NCBI RefSeq assembly: GCF_033439725.1
Contig: NW_026944386.1
Span: forward strand, 3,162,001-3,226,000
Origin: Neurospora tetraspora
Lineage: Eukaryota; Ascomycota; Sordariomycetes; Sordariales; Sordariaceae
Length of the DNA: 64,000 nt
Direction: 5' to 3'
Numbering within the stretch: the stretch's first letter is position 1; every line of letters starts with the position of its first letter. Positions 1-17,424 of this stretch are shown here, piece after piece. A program made the position numbers and the translations under genes. The notes beneath the pieces are model-generated. The model worked only from the letters and a program-made list of their open reading frames with translations. It was not told where the DNA came from and did not search any database.

Positions 1-3000
1 AGGAATTTGCGAGCATAACGCGGCGGCTTCGACAATGGTGATTACCGATCTGCTGATTGGGCCAGGCGGTTCTTGTTTTGTCTTCAAACTTTTGTAGATT
101 GTTACTACATCGAATCTCAATCTATCAGGCAGCCCGGAGACACTTGAATTGAAATCAACAAAACAATCTGTTCGAAGGGGCGGGCACCTTCGGCCGCCAC
201 CTCCCTCCCCCTACCGGACCGAACGCAAAGATATACGTAATCCACATTTTGTACCCGGCGCCGTCCTCTTTCAACTGTCGGGGAACTAATGTTCATGAGC
301 GGTTACATGTCAATTCGAAAACGACGCTCTAAAACTAAAAGCTAAAATTGTTTAAATGAGACCGGGCTTCGCCTCAAACAAGCCCGTTGTTGACGCGGTG
401 CCTACATATCCAGCAAGCAATTTCCTGAAGTTGATCAGCCTCACTTCCGGTGAAATCAGAGCGTGTCGAGACACAGTTCTGAAAGTCAACGGGGTTTAGC
501 CGGGAGTCACGAGCCACGTGACAGCACATATCGACGAAGGGCATGATATGCAGAGGCCGTCGCCGATCCGAAGAATGCTTGGTGATGGGATAAGGGGGGT
601 GCCTGTGGAAACATCACACCTACCGGTTGGCGTGATGGAACTCCGTATAGCAGATATCGTGCTATGCTTATTCACGACAAGCTTCCCGAGCTGACGGACC
701 TTACCTTCTCCAGCAAAAGCGGCGTGAGCGAGGCAGAGTGAAGGCGGACCTGGTAAAACAACTGGGGGATACCACCTTTGCCATAAAACGCCCAAGTATA
801 GGGATAACGTGATGCAGTGGATTCGTAAGCTTAACCACTTGCTCAAACCCAACCTTGCCATTCCTTGACTCGCTGAGACCCTTTTCCCGCCTCCTTCATC
901 CATGCTTTCTCCTCTCGCGGGGCAGGAATAAGCATAAACCGCGGGACGGAGTGGAAGGGGACGGGAAGAAAGGGAAGCGACAAGGAAGGGAAAGGCAGAG
1001 GAGAGAAGAGGTGAAGTCAGGTGATGCTCGCTCATATCGTCTCCATCCAGCCTTCTCTTCGTGGGGTCGGGTCTGGGGATCCGGGGATCTCCGCCCCCAG
1101 ATTTGAGGCGTGTTCCGGGCCCGACAACCTGGATATGCCTTCGGAAGGATTCCTGAAGATGTGGCCGTAAGGTACTTGGAAGTACACAAAATTGGATACG
1201 TACCTGATATTCCTGATCGTAGTCATTCCTTGGCAAGTCCCCTTCGACAGCTTCCCAGTGTTCATTGAATGTGGAAGGGAGATGTCTTGGAGCTTGGGTG
1301 CTCCACTATAAGCTGAATGTACGCACTGCGACTTCCAGACCTGCCAGTGGCCAGTCCGCCTTGACGACACCTTGTAGCTTCCAACTTCCGAAGCCATTTC
1401 CGAGCTCAGATTCCCAGGTTGCTGACATGAAGAGGAGAACAACAGGATTGGAGTCACTTGAGATCCGGATCCTTCAGCTTTTTTCAAGCACCGATTCCAT
1501 GCTTCCCCATGGGGTCGCGGCTCAGCATCGAACCATAGCAAGGAGAATTTCTCCGATATCGGATGTGCGAACTCGCAGTGCTGTCAACTTGATCCGATTT
1601 TTTGGTGGAAAACAAATGCCAGAGCCGTGCAATTTTCGGAGCTGTTGTGCAGCAGCAGCCATGTTTTACCTGTGTCTCTGCGTTAACAAAATGAAGAAAA
1701 AAGGACACATTTTTCACAACTTCAGGTTGTTGTTAATACTCATGCCGGTGGTTTGCTCCGAACAATGACCGGCCCCGAAAAACAGCCGACACCGTTGCGT
1801 TTCATCATCAGAACCAAGCAAGGGCGTGTCCGATGGCTCGGAAATGCGGCCTGGAAATGCTGGCTCGGAAATGGATTTCAGGAGCCGAGTACGGACCATT
1901 TGGAAATGCTCTGTTCCAGGTCAGATTTCCAGAGGTCCAGAGGTCCGGAAGCTACTCTTGGAATTTTGGGTGTGAATGCGATGATCTGATTGGTGTTTTA
2001 GGCAGTTGTGGAGAAAATGATTTCCAGGTCTTGGAAATGGGGGATTTCCGCGTGGAAGACTTCCAAGTGTCGTCGAACAGCACTTGGAAAAAATGGCCTG
2101 GAAGATTTCCGAGCCAGATTTCCGAGCTATCGGACACGCCCCAAGTGGGAAGGGTCCTGTCTTGATTCTTGGATTCTGGGGACTCCACGGGGATGGGCTG
2201 CACAAGTGGGCAAGCTCCGAAGCCCAGCTCGCGGTGTGTTGCAGCACAGACTGCACGACGCACACTGGCGGCCAACACGTGGCAGATCTTTTTTTTTTTC
2301 ACAAGGCCCGGTCTGAGACGCCGGCGCAAGCCCCAACTGACGCCCAACGTGACTTTGGGTGGCGGCCGCGTCCAGTCGGGGGTGTGAGGCGCAGATGCTC
2401 CGCATTTTTGTTGTGCAGCCAGGAAAATGGCACACACCCTCTTGTAAGTTGTGTCGGTCAAATCGTGGAGAAGGGCCCGGGGCTCGGAGTGGTGGGCGGC
2501 GGGCGGCAGCCGGCAGGCGGGCAAGGGAGGGCGCCCCTCTGAATTTCCCCCATACCTCGCCGCGTGTCTTTGACTGGAAAACGGCGCAAAAGAACCCACT
2601 TTCTCCCCCTTTTTTTCCCCGCGCAATGGCCAAAAGTGGACACAGGCAGCGGTACATCGTGGCCATTTCCAAGTTTGCGGGCGAGCTCGCGGGGTACCGC
2701 CAAAAACAGAAAGTTGGTTGAGGTGACTGCTGTGAGAGTTGAGGATGATGCAAAGAAGAGGTTGTGATCGCGAGCCAGAAAATGATGGAATGAGTGTGCG
2801 ACTCGTGTGCAAATGACGTTGGAGTCCACAGCAGAGCCTCAATTTAGTTTTCGCAAGGAAATTGCTTCCCTTTTCTTGCATCTGGGCCTCTTGGAGATGC
2901 TCACGAGACCACGTTCCGGTTAAATGCAGCTATTTATCCAAAATACCCAGCCAATCAGAGGCCGGGCAGCTGTTTATCCTACAGCCGACTCGGTAACAGC

Positions 3001-6000
3001 TGCTCACTGTTCCTCGGTCCGTGATTGTCGTGCCTGAAAAACTCAGTAGTATAAGTGATTGCAATGCCCTATTTCGCGTGAAGCAGTGACACCTGGGGAA
3101 GTAATGCTCGTTGAGCCTGTCAAAATCGCAAAAGTCGCAGTCGCAACATGGAAGGAATCACGGAAAACGCACGGACCAACCGCGCCCGACTCTGGAGGTG
3201 ACCACGATACACTCAGATTCTCTCCGCGCCCAGCTTCCCCAACATCCCGCAGCGGCCAGATGGCTCTTGGGCTTCTCGAACACCCCGTCTCCGGCTCCAA
3301 CGCATCTCCAGTACTCCAGCTCGAGCTCCAGCACTCCAGGTCCGAGAATCTCACCACTCCCCATCGCATCCCCATATTGCTGCCGACTCCGTATCTTGAG
3401 CTACCCCCTGGGACCGTAGCAGAGACAGACGATCCCCCACAACCCAACGAAAGAAAGGGGGTGCGACGACGCAACGGTACCATCACACACAGCAGCGCAG
3501 TCCAGTTAGCGGCCCTCACCCTTTTCCCCGATCACCGAGGCACGACAATTCCCGAGCCGGCGGAGGTACGACAGGATACCATTGGTCCCCCACTCCGGGG
3601 CGAGAGAAAATTTGGTCTGGTCAGGCGGACGGCGGACGGCGTCAGCACAGTTCAAAAAGACACGGCATCAGCGCGGCGAAATCGACCCCCCGGCACGACA
3701 CTCCGTTTTTGCGTTTTTTTTTCTTTTTCGACGACGACGTGGTGGATGTTCCGAGGTTGCGACTTGCACTGGCAAGTCCACAATGCTCACGGAACCCTTC
3801 GGTGTTCTTGATTTTGGGAGTGTTGGCATCGAAGACGGGCCGATAAGGGTCTCCAATCGATGGAGCCTCGGTCTCCACCGATGGAGCAGAGTTTTAGTGA
3901 GCTCAGGCCATTGTTTTGCAAAACTCGGGAGGCGACGAGCAGAAGGGAGATATTTCGCGGCAAAAAGTCTTGTCGAGAAAGCAGAGCCGAAAGCAAGTGC
4001 ACCGCGGTTGACCAAGACGAAGCGGCAGGATATGTCGAATTGGGCGTCTGTTTTTGCCTTCTTGGATGCGGTTTCGAGGTGTTTGTCAGCCGCTTCGAAA
4101 CAGCCGCGAGAGCGGCAGCAAAGTTCCGGCCCCTGACGAATGCGAGCTTCATGATTGGATCGGAGTCCGGACCTGCCCACTTTTCCCTTGGCCAGTCGAT
4201 CTTGGCGATCTGCCCCTGGCAATCCGGCCCTTTGCGCGGGAATAGCGGCGCGGCGGTTTGTCCGACTGTTGACCGGCAGTGAGATCACTGTCAGGCCACC
4301 ATATTTACAACTGACCGGCAACACTGCAAGTGCAGTTCTGCCCAGGCTCGGTAAGGCTACTCGCTGCCAAGAAAGTTGCAATCGCTTGTTGCCTCATCAC
4401 GTTCAGAAGGCAATGGGGGAAGTCCAGATGCTCTGTGGGAAGCTGTTCTTCAGATGCATTACAACGGCGAGTCTGCCAAAAGGTCAGCACTGCAGCGCGG
4501 GCAGGATACCATGGCATGGACGGTCTTTTGGCGGGCCTTCTGTGATGAGATGGAGCCATTACTGCTTTGCATTTTTTTGATGGAGGAAGACGGCCCTTTT
4601 TTCTATTAGTTTGGCCATGGTTCATGGGCGGCAGTTGGAAACGGTTTGGTTTGGCGATCCACCATTCCACAACAACTGACCGTCTTGTTACCGTACGTTG
4701 TATTACACAGGACCAGGCAGGACACGAGACCGTACCGGATTTTCTTGATTGTACGCAGTCTGGCAGCATGACACAACGTCGGGTCGGCAGTAACTCGAAG
4801 CAAGCGTCTTGAGTGCCACGGCACATGGCGCCGTTGGATCCCCGGGAGTTTGTTGATGGAAGTCCAGTGTTGGCCCCCGTATGACAAAAGCACCAGACCA
4901 TAACGTGTTGAAGGTGCTACAGTCTCGTTCTGAAGCAACGTAGAGTAGCCTCAACCTTCCTCAAATGTCATCATTTCAGTAGCATCTGCATTTACAAACT
5001 TGGTGGTTGTTCTCGTCGAGCTTGCATCCTGGTGGCCCTGACACCGACGTCTGACCGTGTGAACCAAGCTCAGACCGAATCCAACTCTCTGGATACGGTG
5101 TATCCTCGGTATCCTCTCGTCCAGGCTCCATGAACTGAACAGGGCTTTAATTTGGCCGAACTGTAATTGACGCAGCCGTTAGTTTTGTATGCCGGTGGAA
5201 ACTACCACAGTAAGAGGGATTTTGATGGTCCGTTTCTGTAACGTTAGCGAACAGGAACTTCAGATCCAGGATCTTGCAAGCGCAGGTGGGTAAGGCCCAT
5301 TGCGGCCGGAAATTGGATGAGCTTCAGCAGGATCTGTTCATCTTTTCGGAGTGTTGTGCCGGGGGTCTACGATTCAACGTCACTGGTCCCTTTTGACCAT
5401 GTCGAAGCCCGACGAAAAGACGGAAGCGTGGCCCCTTGCGGCAGTTCGTAATCTTCATCGGTGCTTCTGGGGTTCTGCTTCTTGGGAGCGTAAAAGGATC
5501 GCTCGCGACACTTCACGAGTTTGTGGCGATCATTCACGAACGAAGTTTCTTTTGGGTTGGAGCTGTGCCCCCTGAACGTTTCTTAGCGCCGCGGCACGCC
5601 GCTCAGTAGCGGTTGACGGGTCTTGGCCCTCGTTGGGTGTTTCTGGTTAGAGGAGCCGCATCTCGGCACATACCCGCTCCCTTTGGTTGCAGTGCCTACT
5701 GCCAAGACTTTAGGGCCCGCTTAAATGGACTCGAGGATTGTCGACGTCATCCCATGGAAGAAACGTTGGCGGACGAAAAAGTCCAAAAGCCAGGGCGGAG
5801 TCCGTCAGCTCCAGGGCGTACCTTACCTGCACATACCGGCGACCAGGGATTGCACCCTTTCAGCATGAATGACGGCACTAAACTTCTTTCAGCTTTGTAC
5901 CTCTAACATTGCATATTCTCAACGGGCGTCCGACGGGCGTCTGGTTTTTCCTACATTGCTCATGGAACTGCACTGAATCGGGCCCAGACCCCCCCTCCGA

Positions 6001-7334
6001 AAACATCAGATGCATGAGGCATCGGGCATCTGCTTGTTCACACCAGATGACCATCACGGTTTTTTATTCTGCAGTAACCTGCCGAGCTATCTCACCGGAT
6101 GCCTTGTGTTGCAACAGAGTTTCACGCCCGGAATAATATGTGGCAACTGCACCAATCGCTTCGAACCGCGCTTGCGATTCGTTGGTGGCGTGCTCCTTTT
6201 GGTGGCACTTGCGCTTTGGCCTTAATCAGGAAAGAGGAGCCATGTAAGTGCAGTGCAGCACCAGAGTAAGTACCTTCAGTTATCTCACGCTCTGAACTTT
6301 TCAAGTGAGGTTCGGCGCTGGTTGAGAACCTGAACCTCACTCACGGCCAGAGTTCAGTCGACGGGAAAGGGGGACTGCATGCCCTGGAAACATGCCTTCC
6401 CCCCAAGAGAGCCGAAGGGAAGCCTTGCGTTCAAGAAACTGCAGTCGGCCCGTCCGTCACGAGGACTCTTTCCCAAACGGAAGGGCCGAGAACCACTGCA
6501 CTTTTCACGTCACCGTCATGTAACAGCTAACGGTGACCGATCCCCGGTCTTTTCGGCTCTCTCTGGGGACTGGGGAGTGCAGTGTGCAGAAGAGTTTTTA
6601 GCGTAATGTGGGCAAATGGTACGGGGATATCTCCAGACAAGCTGGAGAGATGGTACCTTCTCCGTAACTCTCTGCATTGCATCGGCATCCCCAGTCGACC
6701 ACCCCGCGCCCAGGGGCACCCTCCCGCACCCACGGCACGCACCCCGTCCTTTGGGAGACGTTGGAGACGTACACCCCCCCTCTCCTTCCTCCTTCCACGC
6801 TGCTCGCGACCCGACATATGTCGATGGAGTCTGGTCTTCTGACATGTACTCTCTGTACCTTCCCTGCTTCTTTCAACCTCGATCGACCTTTCCTAGGACA
6901 TGCATGCGTGCCCATGCGTGGGTCGGCTCCGATGGATCCCCAGCTTCTAGGTCATTTCCAATTCACCGACTCGCAGCTGCTTCTTTCCCCGGTTTAAGCA
7001 TCCAACAATTGGGGCCCCGATGGCAACTCGAGCGACATAAATGAAAGGCCCTGTCCACACTCCAGGTATTTCTTCTCCTCCCAGTGTTCTTTCGATTCTC
7101 CATTCTTCAAACATCTTCCACTCCTCCATCAAAGCCTTTAAAGGTTCACACTCCTACCATCCACCATCCACCATACACTGTCTGGTCGTTGGAGTGTGTC
7201 GATATTTCCATCAGTTGATCTGCCATCCTATCTACTACTTTTTGCTGTTCTCAGCCACTGTTCTCCACCCAACCGAGATCTCGAACAACGGATGAAAGAC
7301 TTGAGGATATAAATACAACGATACGATCACAAAA
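1..7334. other. Gene-poor spacer left of the glucose transporter
   Basis: I see no convincing gene in this 7.3 kb. Open frames on both strands are short, overlap one another, and lack recognisable domains or a believable splice pattern. The stretch holds one MITE-like element (1822-2141, listed separately). The last 700 bp before the transporter (about 6660-7334) become strongly pyrimidine-rich on the + strand, typical of fungal promoter and leader DNA. A TATAAATA at 7308-7315 lies only 19 bp before the ATG, so it is unlikely to be a working TATA box. A gene with many tiny exons cannot be excluded. Confidence 0.6.
1822..2141. mobile_element. MITE-like element with 38-bp terminal inverted repeats
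   Basis: The ends 1822-1859 and 2104-2141 are inverted copies matching at 32 of 38 positions by eye. The outermost 24 nt match at 23 of 24 (GGGCGTGTCCGAT, one mismatch, GCTCGGAAAT). The interior has no credible ORF but repeats short blocks such as TGGAAATG and CTCGGAAAT. The flanks 1815-1821 (CAAGCAA) and 2142-2148 (CAAGTGG) could be a decayed 7-bp target duplication: four positions match and the other three differ only by transitions. Length and structure suit a non-autonomous DNA transposon. The superfamily is unknown to me. A further stretch at 1394-1418 resembles its interior (CCATTTCCGAGC) but may be chance. Confidence 0.55.
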
Positions 7335-9006
7335 ATGGGTCTCTTCCCGAAAAAGCCGGCTGCGCCGAAGACCCAAACACAAGATGAGATTGACCTCGCT
7401 GCCGAGCAGAAGGTCACTTTCCGGGCCATTTGGCTCGGTGTCGTCGCCTCCGTAGGTGGCTTCATGTTTGGCTACGTCAGGTACGTTTCGAAACCCCTTG
7501 TACCCCTGTTGCCCCATCGCCATGGTACATGGTTACTGACCATTTATGGACAACAGTGGTCAAATTTCTGGTTTCTTCGATATGGGCGACTTCGGTCGCC
7601 GCTTCGGTAACTACTACGACAACGGCTGGGTCTTCTCGGCGTACCGCCAGGGCGCCATCGTCGCCCTGCTCCCCGCTGGCGCTCTCCTCGGTTCGCTGGT
7701 CGCTGGCAAGATTGCGGATTCCCTTGGTCGCCGTATCGCCATCTCTGCGTCTGCCCTTTTCTCCTGCATCGGAACAATCATTGAGATCGCCTCCACCACG
7801 CACTGGGCCCAGTTTGCGGTCGGCCGTCTTGTCACTGGTGTTGGTATCGGTGCCCTCTCCGTCGTCGTCCCGATGTACCAGTCTGAGTCCGCGCCCGCCA
7901 TTCTCCGTGGTATCCTCGTCTCGTGCTACCAGCTCTTCATCACTCTCGGTATCTGGACCGCTGAGATGATCAACTACGGTACTCACGACCTCAGCAACTC
8001 CGCCTCTTGGCGTATTCCCAACGGTATCTCCTTCCTTTGGGCCTTGGTTCTCGGTGCCGGAATATTGTTCCTTCCCGAGTCTCCCCGTTACGCCTACCGT
8101 GTTGGTCGCGTTGACGAAGCCCGCAACACCATTGCCCGCCTTGCCGGTCTCGAGCCCACCGCCCGCTCCGTCAACATGCAAATCGATGAGATTCGTGTGA
8201 AGCTCGAGGAGGAAAAGGCTGGTGCCGACACTAAGTGGTACGAGATTTTCGGATCTAACCTGTTGCGCCGCACCCTCATTGGCATCATCCTTCAGTCTGG
8301 CCAGCAACTTACTGGTGCCAACTTCTTCTTCTACTACGGAACCACGATTTTCAAGGCCACCGGTTTGAGCGACTCTTACGTTACCCAGATCATTCTTGGT
8401 TCCGTCAACGTTGGATGCACTGTCGCGGGTCTCTGGGTTGTCAAGAATGTTGGCCGCCGCAAGGCCCTCATCGGTGGTGCCCTGTGGATGACCATGTGCT
8501 TCCTGATCTACTCTTTCGTCGGAAGATTTGTGCTCGACCCCGTCAACCCGGCTAGCACTCCTGAGGCCGGCAACGTCCTCATTGTTTTCTCATGCTTCTT
8601 CATTGTCGCCTTTGCCACCACCTGGGGTCCTCTCGTCTGGGCGGTCGTTGCTGAGCTCTACCCTGCTCGCTACCGCGCTCCTGCCATGGCCCTGGCCACC
8701 GCTTCCAACTGGGCCTGGAACTTCCTTATGTCCCTCTTCACGCGCCCCATCACCGACTCCATCAGCTATTTCTACGGCTTGGTGTTCGCCGGATGCTGCC
8801 TTGCCCTCGCCGCATTCGTTTGGCTCTTTGTGATAGAGTCCAAGGACCGCACTCTTGAGGAGATTGAGACCATGTATGAACAGAAGGTCAGCCCTAGGCA
8901 CTCGAGCCGCTGGCACGCTGAAGGCCCCTTGGGCCAGCGTGATGCGGAGGAGAAGCCAGAGGTTCAGAGTGGATCTGCGACAACCTCTCACCATGGAGAC
9001 GTTTAG
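7335..9006 (+). CDS. glt-1: MFS glucose transporter, GLT-1 type
   Basis: This is a 12-helix sugar porter of the major facilitator superfamily, expected to carry glucose across the plasma membrane. Exons are 7335-7480 and 7557-9006, giving 531 aa. The 76-nt intron joins GYV-S to GQISGF, restoring the usual first-helix GY.SGQISG motif. Visible family signatures are GRLVTGVGIG near residue 138, PESPRYAYR near 222, QQLTGANFFFYY near 297, and the closing ESKDRTLEEIETMYE near 475, the fungal form of the PETKG motif. The ATG is preceded by CACAAAA, a good fungal context. The position next to AROM and the sequence fit what I recall as the low-affinity glucose transporter glt-1 of N. crassa. The symbol rests on memory; the sugar-porter call is firm. 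Confidence 0.9.
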
Positions 9007-10040
9007 AATACGTCCAAGCGAAATGGTTCTCGCTCTGACACGAAGCCAGAGGTCGTGAGAGTCGAATAGGGATGGGATGATGACTTGACACGCACGAAAA
9101 ATGGAATGCAGTGGTCAGTCGTGATAATGGGGTTTGAAAGGATAATGAAATGCATGGTTTAGTTGTGGTAATGAGATTTGAAAGGATAATGAAATGCATA
9201 GTTATTCGCGGTAATCGGAGTTTTTCAAAAGGGTCTATGGCATGGACTTGGTATTCTTGATAGCACACATACAATAGATCTTGATGTGTACGCTTACATC
9301 CAAATCCACTACATCTTGGTTCTACTCGTGATCCCTACTATTCCTCTTAATCTGGAGACACCGCCCGGAAATCGACAGAGTTGCTGCCTGCCCTTTCAGT
9401 GCACCGGGCGTACTGCTGGCTCTTGGAATCCACTCGTTGTATGGTCCCAAAGCAACACCGCGAGAATATACTGTCGCCGACTTGGCGTCTCGTCATTCAC
9501 CACGGCAAGGCAATTATCAGTCTTACTGTCATTATCCTTCGGACTCAAGTAAGTACAGAGCCGGGGCATGGATCCAATCCAATCCGCAACTCAGACCGTG
9601 GAAAGAAGGGGGAGATGATTGATGGTGTCTGTCATGCCTGCGAATGATGATTCGGAAGAGGAGGAGGGAGCTGACGTCGGCACGCTGATTGGGGAGTTGA
9701 TCAGGGGAGGGCTCAGGGAGATGGAAAAGACGCAAAACGGGATTGGATTAGATTGGATCGTGGGTTTAGAGGCGGGTGACTACATCGCTTGAAGGGCCGA
9801 AGGAGGGAAGATGTGGCTTGAACATTTATGTGTCTGTGTAGGCGTGCGTGTAGGTCTACGTGTATGTGTTTACTAGGACGTTAGCGTGTTATTTACCCAA
9901 GTGAAGGAGGAGGCAGGGCTCGCCGAGTGTGGTCGATGTTGATGATGTTGGTTGTGAGATGCCGCGGTAGTAGTTGCTTGGTGTTCGATTGTTTTTGGTG
10001 TTTTCCACCGCCGTTGTCGTCTTGGTTAGCGTTCTCACAA
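9007..10040. other. Spacer after glt-1 with a short tandem repeat
   Basis: This lies between the transporter stop and the small minus-strand gene. It contains about 2.3 copies of a 43-44 bp tandem repeat (9121-9220). No coding sequence is apparent. The 3' ends of the transporter and the minus-strand gene converge here. Confidence 0.6.
9121..9220. repeat. 43-44 bp tandem repeat, about 2.3 copies
   Basis: Copies begin at 9121, 9165 and 9208. Each opens with GTGATAATG, GTGGTAATG or GCGGTAATC. The first two share the core TTTGAAAGGATAATGAAATG and continue into CATGGTT or CATAGTT. It probably sits in the 3' untranslated region of glt-1. Differences between copies are mostly transitions. Confidence 0.75.
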
Positions 10041-10486
10041 CTAAAACCACCCCTTGATACAGCTTGTATAAGGGTATGGTCGCTGAACAGCATGGATTGC
10101 TCCCATAGGAAGCAGCTCGCGGAACCTCTTTTTGCTGTCATGGCCGGGAAAGAGGCTGTCGATGGTTTGGCGGATCTCACCACGCTCGTCTGTTTCCAGA
10201 AGAGGCTTCAAGGACGGTGGCTTCAAACTCGTCTTCCAGCTCGCTGAGCCGTTGGCGTTGATGCTGCACCAGCTCAAAGGATTCGATGTCTAGGCCCGCT
10301 GGGCGGAATGGTTTTCGCATCATCAGATGGCTGGTCCGTCTATTATGCCTCTTGGTCGATGTGAATGAGTTGGAAATGAGATCCGATTTAGATAGTCACG
10401 AATAACGTACTGAGCTTTCGGTCAAAGGCCTCCAGTTTGGACAAGGGGTTGGGGGCATCATGGCGCGTCAGTTCGCGTTCAAACAT
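10041..10486 (-). CDS. Small hypothetical protein gene, two or three exons
   Basis: Not recognised, but it reads like a real gene. The start at 10486 opens MFERELTRHDAPNPLSKLEA. Exon 1 (10411-10486) ends at a GTACGT donor. The acceptor after CGCCCAG opens exon 2 at 10298, continuing TGLDIESFELVQHQRQRLSE, then a Glu-rich helix. Read straight through, a stop at 10177 gives 65 aa. Alternatively, a donor GTGAGA at 10180 and an acceptor before 10134 define a 46-nt intron. That would add KKRFRELLPMGAIHAVQRPY and end at 10041, giving 95 aa. Forty-six nt is very short even for this genus, so I am unsure of the C-terminus. The upstream DNA is pyrimidine-rich on the coding strand. The product is charged and probably helical, with no signal peptide or membrane segment. 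Confidence 0.55.
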
Positions 10487-16363
<5,877 letters not shown>

Positions 16364-17388
16364 AGTAGGAATTAGTTGCTGTTGGGAGGTGCAGGGGATG
16401 GCTAGGAAGGGGCTCGTCTACTTCATGTCGAGTGTGTTTCGATTCTATCTGTTCACATAGTGTGGCAAGTACTTAAGGTATTCAAAAGTTAAATGTCAAA
16501 ATTACTTCGTATGGTATTCTGGTCTAAATAATTCAATCTGGCTGGCGATGTACCTACCGAGCTTGCACCCGTCGTTTCCTCCCGTGAAGACATCTGCTAC
16601 TTATCCCGCGTCTGCAGCAGCACAGTCCGTGTTACAAGTTCTCGTTGGTCCTAATACCTATCTCGCTCTCTGTCTATCTATCCGTCCGTCTATCTACAGT
16701 GCACGCACTACACAGCACAGCCTCTTCACAAACGGTTCGGGTACTTTTGTTAACTACCTACGGTGCTCGATCCGACTCGGTAAACCTTGTGTTGTGATAG
16801 GCTGCTATGGATGTTCGGTGTGTCTGTCGTGTGGTTGGTGATCAATGGCATGCAGTGGTGATGATGGATGGATGGATGGATGGATACCTGCAAGGTAACG
16901 GTGTTGATGCTACAGAAAAGTGTTCGCTGCATATCGACCCCCCATCCCCTTCTAACGCATGGTTGTTGGGAAGAACTTGGGGGGCGACGAGATTCACCTG
17001 TCTGGTGTACGTAGAAGGGGCTGGGCTGATGGATGAGGTCAAGCAAGGGTTGGTAGGTAGGTCAAAATACCACATACTACTGACCGTTCGGAAAAGGAAC
17101 AAGAGGTCAAGCGAGCAAAATAAGTAGTGGTGAGATGATAGGGTCATGGATCAAGTCCAATCAACATGAAAATCACCAAACATCCTTGAACGTCGTATGC
17201 ATGGAAGCCTTCTAGAAAAACAAGAAACCGAACCGAAGCTGAATAGATTAAACTAGATTAACCGTACCAAACTTTCACCGTCCTTCGCTTGTTCGTTGGT
17301 TGATGCTGCAGTAGCAGTGCGATGTAGTATGTAGTAGCCTGGCTTCTAGAATACGGGAGCGAGCAATTACGACGCTGCCCTGATCGCT

Positions 17389-17424
<36 letters not shown>

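Noticed and set aside
3059-3811. 250-aa + strand frame
   Set aside because: No domain, unfavourable composition, and competing frames on both strands of the same DNA.
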